This document shows positions 17,041 to 25,692 of a stretch of 64,000 nucleotides of DNA, one piece after another. The stretch spans positions 124,001 through 188,000 of the forward strand of contig NZ_JAQBOD010000031.1 in NCBI RefSeq assembly GCF_028288205.1, read 5' to 3'. Positions within the stretch are counted from its first letter, which is position 1; every line of letters starts with the position of its first letter. This DNA is from Mucilaginibacter sp. (GTDB lineage: Bacteria > Bacteroidota > Bacteroidia > Sphingobacteriales > Sphingobacteriaceae). The notes under the pieces were generated by a model. That model was not told the DNA's origin. It saw only the letters and a program-made list of their open reading frames with translations, and did no database searches. A program made the translations under genes and the position numbers.

Positions 17041-18267
17041 TCACAATTTATTAATCTTTTTTTGAATAGTTTGCTTATCCATATCAGTTTTTGCTAAAGC
17101 TAAAGCTATTTTAAGGTTTAGCCTTGCTTCATCCTTATCAATATCGGTATATAAATCACCCAAAAGGGTATAATAGAATTGGTTGCCTGTTAAATTCAAT
17201 TTTTCTGCCTCAATAATGGCTTGCTCTTTACCATTTACTTTTGATGATACATACACCCGGTTAAGTGCCGCAATGGGCGAGTAGTCTGTTTGCAATAACC
17301 GGTCATACAAACCTAAAACAGTTTGCCACTTTTCTTTGGTATCTGTTTTTTGGGTTTGCCAATAGGCTATAGTGGCTTCTAAATGATATTTAGATACTTC
17401 TATACCATTTGCAGAGCAGTTTAAAAAATAGGCGCCTTTGCTTATCAGATCAGTATCCCAAAGGCTGGTATCCTGGTCGTCATACAAAACATGCTCGCCG
17501 TTTTTGTTTACCCGGGCATTAAACCTTGATGCATGAAAACACATCAGCGAAAGCAAGGCATTTACCTTTGGTTTATTGGTTTGCGTGTTCTCTACCAGCA
17601 TAGTGCACAACCGCATGGCTTCCAGGCAAAGATCCTTGCGCAGCGTTTTATTTTGGCTTACCGAGTAATATCCCTCATTAAATAATAAATAAATGGTGGT
17701 TAATACCGGTGCCAACCGCGCATCAATTTCAGCTTCGTCCGGCATTTCAATCCTGATTTTTAGTTCGCGCAATTTCTCTTTGGCACGAAATAAACGTTTA
17801 TTAATAGTTTCCTTGTTTGATAAAAACGCATCTGCAATCTCCTCAATACCAAGGCCGCAAAGTATACGAAGGGATAATCCAATCTGTGCTTCGGGCGAGA
17901 TAGCCGGATGGCAGATAGCGAACATCATTTGCAGTTGGCTGTCGTTTATGTTTTGGGGCGATAGGTCTATCTCTGTTTCATAAAATTGAGGAGTGGTATT
18001 TCGTATGGCAGGAGATACCTTGTTCGCGAATAAAGAATCGCGGTGTAAATGATTCTTTGCCTTGTTTTTAGCTACATTATATAGCCAGGCAGCAGGATTA
18101 GGCGGCAGGCCCTTGATGCCCCAGGTTTGGGCGGCAGTGGCAAACGTCTCGCTGGTTATGTCCTCCGCAGTTTCCATTTGGTCAAACCCAAAATAACGGC
18201 AGAGTACCGAAACTATCTTCCGGTACTCTGTCCTGAATAAATGGGGAATCAATTCCTGCTGTTGCAT
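17041..18267 (-). CDS. ECF42-type RNA polymerase sigma factor
   Basis: The 408-residue protein has sigma region 2 (about 10-75, with DITSETFATAAQTWG and NPAAWLYNVAKNKAKNHLHR), region 4 (about 125-175, LSLRILCGLGIEEIADAFLS), and a long C-terminal helical extension of TPR character (DUF6596 type, with LYDRLLQ and PIAALNRVYV). Large ECF factors of this kind form group ECF42, which are not tied to an anti-sigma factor and are encoded beside YCII/DGPF proteins. That partner is the next gene upstream on the same strand. The C-terminal extension is needed for activity in studied members. Confidence 0.9.
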   Translation of the reverse strand: MQQQELIPHLFRTEYRKIVSVLCRYFGFDQMETAEDITSETFATAAQTWGIKGLPPNPAAWLYNVAKNKAKNHLHRDSLFANKVSPAIRNTTPQFYETEIDLSPQNINDSQLQMMFAICHPAISPEAQIGLSLRILCGLGIEEIADAFLSNKETINKRLFRAKEKLRELKIRIEMPDEAEIDARLAPVLTTIYLLFNEGYYSVSQNKTLRKDLCLEAMRLCTMLVENTQTNKPKVNALLSLMCFHASRFNARVNKNGEHVLYDDQDTSLWDTDLISKGAYFLNCSANGIEVSKYHLEATIAYWQTQKTDTKEKWQTVLGLYDRLLQTDYSPIAALNRVYVSSKVNGKEQAIIEAEKLNLTGNQFYYTLLGDLYTDIDKDEARLNLKIALALAKTDMDKQTIQKKINKL

Positions 18268-18309
18268 GTTAAAAGTAGAGACGCAATATTTTGTGTCTCT
18301 GTAAGTTTT

Positions 18310-18666
18310 TTAATGAACGCCGTCGTCCTTTGCTAATCTTCTTACTTCCACCGTATTGCCCTCACCCTGTAAAACCGGGCAACCTTTTGCAAATTCGGCA
18401 GCTTCGTCAACAGAGTCGGCCTTAACAACAACGTAGCCGCCAAGCGTTTCCTTGATTTCGCCAAAAGGGCCATTGGTAACCATTTTATTATGATGTACCA
18501 CGCGGGCGTCATCAAATAACAAACCGTTGCCCTTGCCCTCAAAATTCCCTTTAGCTGTAAGTGTACCCAGCCAGTCCATAGTTTGCTGCATCCATATTTG
18601 CATTTGCTCCGGCGATGCTACTTTACCGCCATCCTCGTGCCTGAAAATCAACATGTACTCTTTCAT
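18310..18666 (-). CDS. YCII-related (DGPF) protein
   Basis: The 118-residue protein has MLIFRHEDGG, the motif TNGPFGEIKETLGGY (the DGPF-like signature) and CPVLQGEGNTVEVR. DGPF/YCII proteins are small ferredoxin-like fold proteins, are characteristic neighbours and probable targets of ECF42 sigma factors, and have unknown activity. The gene lies 42 bases upstream of the sigma gene and is probably co-transcribed with it. Confidence 0.9.
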   Translation of the reverse strand: MKEYMLIFRHEDGGKVASPEQMQIWMQQTMDWLGTLTAKGNFEGKGNGLLFDDARVVHHNKMVTNGPFGEIKETLGGYVVVKADSVDEAAEFAKGCPVLQGEGNTVEVRRLAKDDGVH

Positions 18667-18863
18667 CTTTTTTAATTTAAATGTTACCGAATAAGTGAAT
18701 TATACAGACATAACAAATGGAATTTTATGAATTGGACATGCTATAAATAAAAATGGGTATAATGCTGAGTAAGAGATATTTGAGTTTGTAAATAATAGCA
18801 TTGAAAATGACATTAAAATATCTGTTTGATGATTGGCAGTCTGCCAAAGCCCCGTAGTACTAT

Positions 18864-19256
18864 TTACTGCAAATTAACCTGCCACGACACACCATACCTA
18901 TCATTAACCCAGCCAAACTTTTTACTGAATCCATAATTACCAAGCGGCATTGCCACATTGCCGCCATCGCTAAGCATGGCATATACATTTTCTATCTCGC
19001 TCTCATCTTCGCAATTAACATAAATAGAAATTGCCGGGGTAAAAGTAAAAGAATGTTTTATCGCGCTGTCAATACACATAAACTCCTGGCCGTTTAGCGA
19101 AAACGTAGCATGCATGATGGTACCTTCTTCGCCAGGCCCGTCTTTGCCATATCGCATAATATTCAAAACCGATGAATTAGCAAATAGTGCTACATAAAAA
19201 TTCATGGCTTCTTCGGCTTTGCCTTCAAACATTAAAAAGGTGGTGAATTTTTGCAT
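18864..19256 (-). CDS. VOC-fold PhnB-like protein
   Basis: The 130-residue protein has the VOC (glyoxalase/3-demethylubiquinone methyltransferase-like) pattern: TTFLMFEGKAEEAMNFY, MHATFSLNGQEFMCID, and the C-terminal FGWVNDRYGVSWQV. PhnB-like proteins are common near ECF42-DGPF modules. The activity is not known. It lies directly after the GyrI-like gene (4-base gap), so these two form an operon. Confidence 0.88.
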   Translation of the reverse strand: MQKFTTFLMFEGKAEEAMNFYVALFANSSVLNIMRYGKDGPGEEGTIMHATFSLNGQEFMCIDSAIKHSFTFTPAISIYVNCEDESEIENVYAMLSDGGNVAMPLGNYGFSKKFGWVNDRYGVSWQVNLQ

Positions 19257-19260
19257 GGTG

Positions 19261-19668
19261 TTAGTTGTTTAATCTGATCATACATTTTACATCCTTGTCG
19301 CTTAGATACCATTCAACACAATAACCTTGCGGGTCTAAATTGGGTTGAGAAAGCAATTGTTTAAACGTGCGGTCAATAGCAGGGATGTCCCTCATGTAAT
19401 CATGTACGGTCAGGCTAATATAATTGCCTTTTTTCAGAATAAGTGTATCAAGATTTAATTTTTCTGCCTCACCCGGTTCTAATTCTTCGGCAGCAGCTCT
19501 GTAAACTATGGGGCCATTTTCAGGACGTGATACTCCAAAGTATTTCCTGTTTGTCGAAAACGGAATTAATGAATGAAGTTTTTGATGTGCCGCTAAAATG
19601 CCGTCCGGAAAAGACGCTGCGGTGATATAGCATACTTTAATGTCTTTATCTAATGTTGTGGTTTCCAT
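19261..19668 (-). CDS. GyrI-like effector-binding domain protein
   Basis: From the ATG at 19668 (METTTLDKDIKVCYI) the protein has 135 residues and the two-strand-helix layout of the SOUL/GyrI-like fold, ending CVEWYLSDKDVKCMI, which is typical of stand-alone effector-binding domains. A longer frame begins only at a TTG and is less likely. Such domains bind small hydrophobic or cationic ligands. The four genes from 19668 to 17041 are in one direction and may be one regulon. Confidence 0.75.
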   Translation of the reverse strand: METTTLDKDIKVCYITAASFPDGILAAHQKLHSLIPFSTNRKYFGVSRPENGPIVYRAAAEELEPGEAEKLNLDTLILKKGNYISLTVHDYMRDIPAIDRTFKQLLSQPNLDPQGYCVEWYLSDKDVKCMIRLNN

Positions 19669-19755
19669 AGCGTGAGATTTAATTTGATCGGTATTCAAAT
19701 TTAAGCAGGAAGCAACAAATTTTAAACGGCTGATAAGGACAATATAAAGGGGCTA

Positions 19756-20334
19756 TTAGGACAGATTAACCATCAGTTTTTTCTGCCATTTCCAAAATAT
19801 CCATCCAAACAAAAGCCCAACCAATATGCCATAAATAGCTCCGGCTGTAACATCAATAGGGTAGTGCACCCCAACATACACCTGTGCAAAGCTGATAGCC
19901 GCCGCCCATAAAATACTTGCGGACAATACCCATTTATAACGCCTATAAAATATCATGCTCAAACAAACGGCTATGGCAAAGTGGTCGCTGGCATGAGTGG
20001 ATGGGAAGCTGTAGCCGGTGCCGCAATCAACACGGCTTACAATAGTTGCCGCCATTGCAGGGTCATTACATGGGCGTACACGTTTATAAAATGATTTAAT
20101 GATGGTAGCGCTGCCAAAATCGGCTACGCCAAAGGTAAGCGCCAGCAATACAATAATAATTGCACCCTGCTTTTTATATCGCCAAAGGCAAAAAATAAAG
20201 ATAAAAACATATAAAGGTATCCATACCAACCTGTTACGCAGAACTGGCATCAACAGGTCGAAAAACGCGTTACCCAGGTCGTGGTTTATAAAATGGAACA
20301 GGTGCCGGTCAAGTTGCAGCAGGTAATCGGGCAT
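19756..20334 (-). CDS. PAP2-family membrane phosphatase
   Basis: The 192-residue protein has five or six membrane helices and the three PAP2 motifs: KSFYKRVRP (KxxxxxxRP), SFPSTHAS (PSTHA, a PSGH variant), and VGVHYPIDV (HxxxD). These phosphatases hydrolyse lipid phosphates such as undecaprenyl pyrophosphate or phosphatidylglycerophosphate. The specificity cannot be assigned. A role in recycling the lipid carrier for envelope polymers is an inference. Confidence 0.92.
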   Translation of the reverse strand: MPDYLLQLDRHLFHFINHDLGNAFFDLLMPVLRNRLVWIPLYVFIFIFCLWRYKKQGAIIIVLLALTFGVADFGSATIIKSFYKRVRPCNDPAMAATIVSRVDCGTGYSFPSTHASDHFAIAVCLSMIFYRRYKWVLSASILWAAAISFAQVYVGVHYPIDVTAGAIYGILVGLLFGWIFWKWQKKLMVNLS

Positions 20335-20457
20335 TGGCGTTTAATATAGAGTGTAAAGATAATAGAATAATCAGCCGCTTCATCAATTGACATTATAGAT
20401 CCTTATATCAAATTCACAGTAGTCTCTTTTAACGGTTATTAAGATTGTCCCCGATCA

Positions 20458-20823
20458 TTAAACTGCGAAAAATTTAAGTCCCATAATACCGGCCATGATC
20501 ATCAGCATAAAAAATATTTCGGGCCATGACGTTGGTTCATGAAAAAACAGCGCATCGGCCAGTTTAATTAAAATAATGCTGGCGCCTGTCCACGCAGCAA
20601 ATGCTATAGCAGTAGGTATTTGTTTAATAGCTAACGAAAAAAACCACGCGTTGGCCAGCCCTAAAATTAGGTAACCGGTTATAGGCACCAATATAATTAC
20701 TCCCTGCAGGCTATAAAAATTACCCCACGATAATAATTTAAGATCGCTTAATTTGAAAAATTTAACGCAGTAGGTCCATGCGGCTTCAAGTAATGCGGCA
20801 ATGATGATGTAAATCCAGGCCAA
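20458..20823 (-). CDS. small multidrug resistance (SMR)-type membrane transporter
   Basis: The 121-residue protein has four membrane helices with the essential Glu of the first helix (AALLEAAWTYCVK) and AIAFAAWTGASI in the third, as in EmrE/SugE. SMR dimers exchange cations, guanidinium or quaternary amines for protons. The length is slightly above the family's 105-115 residues because the loop after helix 1 is longer. It is a lone gene, so the usual two-gene SMR pairing is absent. Confidence 0.85.
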   Translation of the reverse strand: MAWIYIIIAALLEAAWTYCVKFFKLSDLKLLSWGNFYSLQGVIILVPITGYLILGLANAWFFSLAIKQIPTAIAFAAWTGASIILIKLADALFFHEPTSWPEIFFMLMIMAGIMGLKFFAV

Positions 20824-21212
20824 AGTTTATTGTATGCAAAATGCAATTGGTTAAAACTATGTTCTTTATATTACCATTGTGTTTACCCGAGATTAATTTT
20901 AATAATATATTGGTGAAAAAGTAGCCATGTCTGTTAGGGGAAATAATACAGCAGTGAGTATAGACAACCTCAAACAATGTTATTCTGCGTGAATTACCCG
21001 TTAAACGTGTACTATTTCCTTTACATAATAATGACCTATCAGGAACACAATTACTGTGTAATTAAACACGCCTGTAATTTAACATTTTAACTATAAAGAA
21101 ATAGTTGTTGTTTTATCCCAACCTAAACAGCATGCTTTATTGGTTTATTAAATCTTTAATTAATACTGGTATAACTATTGTTAAAATTAAAAAACATAAA
21201 AAATTAACCATT
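20824..21212. other. non-coding interval
   Basis: An AT-rich 389-base stretch separates divergent genes. I see only a short perfect palindrome AATTACTGTGTAATT at 21049-21063, which could be an operator. No credible small gene is present. Confidence 0.5.
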
Positions 21213-21656
21213 ATGAAAAAGATTTTACCCATCGTATTAATTACATTTTTGGCATCATGCAGATTAGACAATACTGCAGTTCCAAGTTCGACAGCTTTTA
21301 CCGGAAAATGGTATAAAGTTAATGCTACACTTTCCGGTTCTACAAATAACACAAGCAACGCTGCAACAAATTCGGTAACTACCCATTTTGATCATACCGA
21401 TTATATTGTTTTTAATGCTGATGGCACCGGAGAGCAATTAAAGGGTGGTGTTATGTCCACATTTAATTATACCAAAAATTCAAATACATTAACACTTAAT
21501 TATCCTGCAACAGCCAACCAATCAGCAGCAATAACTATAGCCACTATAAAATATTTTTATAACAACTCGCTCGAATTGGTAATTACATATAATACTACTG
21601 CTAATGGTGTAATAACAGTTAATACTTATGATATAAATTACGCTAAAGCAAGTTAA
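21213..21656 (+). CDS. lipocalin-like lipoprotein
   Basis: The likely start is ATG 21213 (MKKILPIVLITFLASC), giving 147 residues with lipobox LASC. After a Ser/Thr linker the mature part has TGKWYKV and DGTGEQ motifs similar to small lipocalin-like lipoproteins of Bacteroidota. It marks the start of the AT-rich island. The function is unknown; a small periplasmic or outer-membrane binding protein is an inference. Confidence 0.7.
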   Translation: MKKILPIVLITFLASCRLDNTAVPSSTAFTGKWYKVNATLSGSTNNTSNAATNSVTTHFDHTDYIVFNADGTGEQLKGGVMSTFNYTKNSNTLTLNYPATANQSAAITIATIKYFYNNSLELVITYNTTANGVITVNTYDINYAKAS

Positions 21657-21714
21657 TCAATAAGTTATAAATGAAATAGTAATGAGATAGTTCTGTATAT
21701 GTAAAACAATAGCC

Positions 21715-22359
21715 ATGAAAACTAATTTCCTAAATTTAACTTATTTTAAATTTATAGAAACGTTGGCAATACTAACAGTATTATGTTTGCCCTTTTCAAC
21801 TTTTTGCCAGGCAGGGCATGGTTCGATAGAATATTTAAAATATTGTAATGGCATTAATGGACTTAATTTAGGGGCGGATATAAGTTCGGTCCCTGGTAAT
21901 AAATTAGCATTTCTTGATGGGAATAATAAACTTGACGCGGATAGTTGTTTAAATTTTGAATATCGCGATACTGCTTTGTTGAAAATGCCGGGTAATATTT
22001 TCTTAAACCTGATTGGTATCCGTACCTATAAAAATAAAATAGTAAACATATATCTTTTTTTCCCACGATCTGAAGCATATAAGTTATTATATAATTTTTT
22101 GGTTTGCTATGGCAATTTCACTGAAAGGCCCTATGCATACAAAGATGTTTACAAATGGAATTCAAGCCTGGTTAGTTTGTCGTTATTGTATGAAGCAAAG
22201 GTTGATTTTGGAGTAGCAATTTTTACTTGTAATGAAATAAAGAACCAAATTTTAATTATGCAAATGAAGGCAATAAGTAAAAGTATATATAATAATATTC
22301 TTGTTTATCCTTACTTAAATAACACGTTTATAATGGATAAATCAGCAATGAATAATTAA
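21715..22359 (+). CDS. secreted hypothetical protein
   Basis: The 214-residue product has a signal peptide (hydrophobic stretch ending near PFSTFCQA) and a short mixed-composition mature domain. I do not recognise the family. It follows the lipoprotein gene by 58 bases in the same direction. Codon use is AT-rich, as in the neighbouring polysaccharide genes. Confidence 0.6.
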   Translation: MKTNFLNLTYFKFIETLAILTVLCLPFSTFCQAGHGSIEYLKYCNGINGLNLGADISSVPGNKLAFLDGNNKLDADSCLNFEYRDTALLKMPGNIFLNLIGIRTYKNKIVNIYLFFPRSEAYKLLYNFLVCYGNFTERPYAYKDVYKWNSSLVSLSLLYEAKVDFGVAIFTCNEIKNQILIMQMKAISKSIYNNILVYPYLNNTFIMDKSAMNN

Positions 22360-22600
22360 AACCCCAGTGGCATAATAATCCGTTTCGGACAGTAATGTAT
22401 TAAATTTCAGACATTATTAAATCTTGATCTACCTAATTTTAATTTTAGAAATAAAAAATTAATCAAAAATATATATTTTGTAATATATTTTTAATAAAAT
22501 TATAAATGTTGATAATAATTTATATTATAGTTAATAATTGTGTAATAATTGGCACAAGGTTTGACTTTAGTTGTATTATTTATCCATTACAATTACTGAT

Positions 22601-23980
22601 ATGCAAACGCGTTATTTATACCTCTTCCGTTTTATTTTAGCTTTAAGCGATTTACTCTTATTCAACATCTGTTTAACCGGAGCATTGTATTTAACCCATA
22701 AACACTCATATATAGATCCATATTTACAACGGCAATATACAATTACCGCAAACTTAATATGGTTTTTATGTGCAGGATTGTTTAGGTTATATAGCGAAGA
22801 AATAGTTTGTAAACTGGTTTCTATTTATCGTGCTACCTATAAAAGTGTTTTATTGCATGGGTTTCTTTTTCTGGCTTATATATTTTTTACTAATCAAAAT
22901 GATTTCCCCAGGTTTTTTATAGCTGCTTTTTATGGCTTAATGATTTTTGGCTTTTTATTAAGCCGATTTACAGGTACAGCTCTTGAGGATGTATTAAAAC
23001 GTAATTTTAATATACGTAAATCTGTGGCGGTTTTAGGGATGAATAACGGTGGGATAAAGCTGGCTGCTTACCTTGAAAAGCAAACAAGATTTAATTTTTT
23101 AGGATTTTTGGGCGATGAAAGCTCGTATGTTGATGAAAGTGGTAATTTAATACAGGCTGCATCTATGCAGTTACAAACCGCTGCCCATTCAGGAATTAAA
23201 GATGTTTTTGTATCGTTAACACCAGATAGGATGGGTGATGTTCAATATTTATTAAATGAAGCCGATAAGCATTGCGTTAGATTAAAATTTGTACCTGATC
23301 TAAATATATCTTCAGCACCTTTTGATATTGAATACATGGATCAGTTTTCAATTATAAGCTTGCGTAAAGAACCTTTAAAAGATATTAACAACCGTTTTAA
23401 AAAGCGCTTGTTTGATATTGTTTTTAGCTCATTAGTAATAGTATTTATATTAAGCTGGTTGTATCCTATCCTGGCGCTTATAATAAAAATGCAATCGCCC
23501 GGTCCGGTGCTATTTAAACAACTAAGAAGCGGACGGGATAATGAACCATTTTGGTGCTATAAATTTAGAAGCATGCAGACAAATAATGCCGACGAAAAGA
23601 AACAAGCAAGCCGTAATGATAACAGGGTTACCAAAATTGGTAGTTTTATGCGGCGGACAAGTTTAGACGAATTACCTCAGTTTTTTAATGTTTTGCTTGG
23701 TAATATGAGTGTGATGGGGCCAAGGCCACATATGCTTAGCCATACAGAACAATACCGCACTATTGTTGATAAGTATATGGTTAGGCAATTCTTAAAACCA
23801 GGCATTACCGGTTGGGCACAAGTAAACGGATTTAGAGGTGAAACAAAAGAAACTTATTTAATGGAAAAGCGGGTAGAGCATGACATCTGGTATATGGAAC
23901 ACTGGTCTATAGCGCTTGATATTAAGATTTTATTTATGACCATAATTAATGTTATTAAGGGAGAAGATAATGCCTATTAA
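22601..23980 (+). CDS. WcaJ-like undecaprenyl-phosphate sugar phosphotransferase
   Basis: From ATG 22601 (MQTRYLYLFRFIL) the 459-residue protein has an N-terminal four-helix membrane bundle (about 10-130), a Rossmann-like CoA-binding-like domain (about 140-250), a re-entrant helix, and the catalytic phosphoglycosyltransferase domain with QSPGPVLFKQ, FRSMQT, SLDELPQFFNVL, MGPRPHM and LKPGITGWAQVNGFRGE. It transfers a sugar-1-phosphate to undecaprenyl phosphate to begin the repeat unit. It is the initiating enzyme for this island. Its N-terminal bundle is homologous to that of the gene at 35318. Confidence 0.92.
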   Translation: MQTRYLYLFRFILALSDLLLFNICLTGALYLTHKHSYIDPYLQRQYTITANLIWFLCAGLFRLYSEEIVCKLVSIYRATYKSVLLHGFLFLAYIFFTNQNDFPRFFIAAFYGLMIFGFLLSRFTGTALEDVLKRNFNIRKSVAVLGMNNGGIKLAAYLEKQTRFNFLGFLGDESSYVDESGNLIQAASMQLQTAAHSGIKDVFVSLTPDRMGDVQYLLNEADKHCVRLKFVPDLNISSAPFDIEYMDQFSIISLRKEPLKDINNRFKKRLFDIVFSSLVIVFILSWLYPILALIIKMQSPGPVLFKQLRSGRDNEPFWCYKFRSMQTNNADEKKQASRNDNRVTKIGSFMRRTSLDELPQFFNVLLGNMSVMGPRPHMLSHTEQYRTIVDKYMVRQFLKPGITGWAQVNGFRGETKETYLMEKRVEHDIWYMEHWSIALDIKILFMTIINVIKGEDNAY

Positions 23981-24025
23981 CAGTTTTATTTAAAGTCTAT
24001 TCTAAATAGTTCTATAGTAATATGT

Positions 24026-24066
24026 AACCGGTTTAAATGAGTATCTACTCATTTAACCGGTTTTTT
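24026..24066. terminator. intrinsic terminator overlapping the beta-helix gene stop
   Basis: The arms AACCGGTTTAAATGAGTA (24026-24043) and TACTCATTTAACCGGTT (24046-24062), with one bulged base, are followed by a T run on the plus strand. The right arm encodes the last residues and stop codon of the minus-strand beta-helix gene. It would terminate the WcaJ-like transcript. Confidence 0.8.
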
Positions 24067-25559
24067 GTTTTATTACCTTTTATTTCAGCAAATCCTAACT
24101 GACCCGAAAATTCCGATACTACTCCGTTAGATACATTAACACCCATATTATATTCAATTTTTGGACGCATGGCGCCATTGTTTTTGCTTTGAATAGCAAT
24201 TGCATAATTGATACTGCGTTTACTCACCGCGTTAAAATCAATTATTGTATTGTTTGATACGATCAATCCGGAGCAGGTTCCGTTAATTACAATGCCTGAT
24301 ACTTTATTGGAAGGTGTGCCTATGTTTTTAATTATGTTGTTTTCAAAAACTCCGGCCGACCAATAAATGTTTATCCCGTCTGATCTGGTACCTGTGATAC
24401 AGTTACCCTGGGCTATAACGTCTGAATAATTATTAAAAAATATACCGTTACCCTGCATAACCGAATTAATAATGTTACCACTAACCGTAACCTGCCTTAA
24501 TCCATTTGTTGAGCCGGGATCAGAAATATTTATGGCTGGAGCGCTAAGCCAATTTACAGCAACAATGTTTTCATATAATAAATTGTTAAAAGTATTATTG
24601 GTAATAAAAACATTGGTATGCCCCCAGCAATCTATTTGGCCCTGGTATATTTTATTATTATAGATATGATGTCCGCCGGCAAGTTCATCTGCTATTTTAT
24701 CTTTATACCCTGCGTAAAAAAAACCCATGGTTACCGCTCTTCTGTACTTAACAATTGGGCCGCCGCGTTCAACCGGCCCATAACCATCCCTAAAATCAAA
24801 AGTGTTGTTGTATACAGAAACATTTAATACGGTTTCATTTATGCTATGTCTTTCTATATCAACGCCCCCAACAAAATAACCATCACCATGAATATAATTA
24901 TTATAGAAAGATGCACCGTTTACACAACAGAACATAGCTCCTTCGCGATAAATGTTATAAAATACGTTATCATGAACGCTTACGTTTGATGTGATCCGTA
25001 AATTAGGTGATGCTAAAAATGTATCGCCAAAAAGGCAACCATCGCCTCTGAATGATTGAAACTTACAGTTCTTTATTTCTATATTCTTACCATTATTAAT
25101 ACTTAAAGCATGACAATATTGGTAAGAGGTTGCGAATTTTTGCTCGCTTAAATTTCCATCAAAATCAATACCCTGAATGATGATATTATTAACCGAAGGC
25201 TCATCCCACCAAGCCTGATAAAAAATAGAATTTGGATTATACCTGTTGCCTGATAATTTAATATGACAACTTGCCGCACCGGCGCCCTTTAAACTCACAC
25301 CATTTAACAAAGGGATTATACCGGTACTAATACCCAACTGCCTGATGGAGTATGTACCTGCCGGAAAGTATACCGTGGGTATGCCATTTGCTTTTGCATA
25401 TTTTATTGAGTTTATAATAGCTTGAGTATCATCATTAATATTATCGCCTTTTGCACCATGCTCTTTAACATTTACTATGGTGTTTGTTATTAGTTGCATA
25501 GAAGCTGTTCTTTCCACACATGGGAATAGAAAAGTATACATCAATATAGATAGTATCAT
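24045..25559 (-). CDS. right-handed beta-helix (pectate-lyase superfamily) protein, copy 1
   Basis: The 504-residue protein has the N-terminal NVKEHGAKGDNINDDTQAI motif of the pectate-lyase/GH28-like beta-helix superfamily and many coils of the pattern NNxF, IxGN and NxIxN through to the end. Paired features FRGDG and WGHTN occur in both this and its paralogue at 41302. Such proteins usually bind or cleave acidic or uronic polysaccharides. The N-terminus is a probable signal sequence, though its Cys context is not a clear lipobox. It lies inside the polysaccharide island on the opposite strand, suggesting a lyase or hydrolase acting on the product. Confidence 0.85.
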   Translation of the reverse strand: MILSILMYTFLFPCVERTASMQLITNTIVNVKEHGAKGDNINDDTQAIINSIKYAKANGIPTVYFPAGTYSIRQLGISTGIIPLLNGVSLKGAGAASCHIKLSGNRYNPNSIFYQAWWDEPSVNNIIIQGIDFDGNLSEQKFATSYQYCHALSINNGKNIEIKNCKFQSFRGDGCLFGDTFLASPNLRITSNVSVHDNVFYNIYREGAMFCCVNGASFYNNYIHGDGYFVGGVDIERHSINETVLNVSVYNNTFDFRDGYGPVERGGPIVKYRRAVTMGFFYAGYKDKIADELAGGHHIYNNKIYQGQIDCWGHTNVFITNNTFNNLLYENIVAVNWLSAPAINISDPGSTNGLRQVTVSGNIINSVMQGNGIFFNNYSDVIAQGNCITGTRSDGINIYWSAGVFENNIIKNIGTPSNKVSGIVINGTCSGLIVSNNTIIDFNAVSKRSINYAIAIQSKNNGAMRPKIEYNMGVNVSNGVVSEFSGQLGFAEIKGNKTKNRLNE

Positions 25560-25692
25560 TATTAGTTTTTAATTATTAAAAACATTTTCTTGCTTAAGAA
25601 GTTTCGTTAAGGGGAAATTAAACAGGTTGTAAACAATACAATACAGAGGCATAGAAAAACTTCATTATTGTAAAGGTTTTATTTAAATTTTT

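Noticed and set aside
20786..20977. Minus-strand 63-residue frame upstream of the SMR gene
   Set aside because: It overlaps the SMR start in another frame and has His/Cys/Ile-rich text without family resemblance.
21105..21212. Extended N-terminus of the lipocalin-like lipoprotein
   Set aside because: The internal ATG at 21213 gives a normal lipoprotein signal; the extension does not look like a signal peptide.
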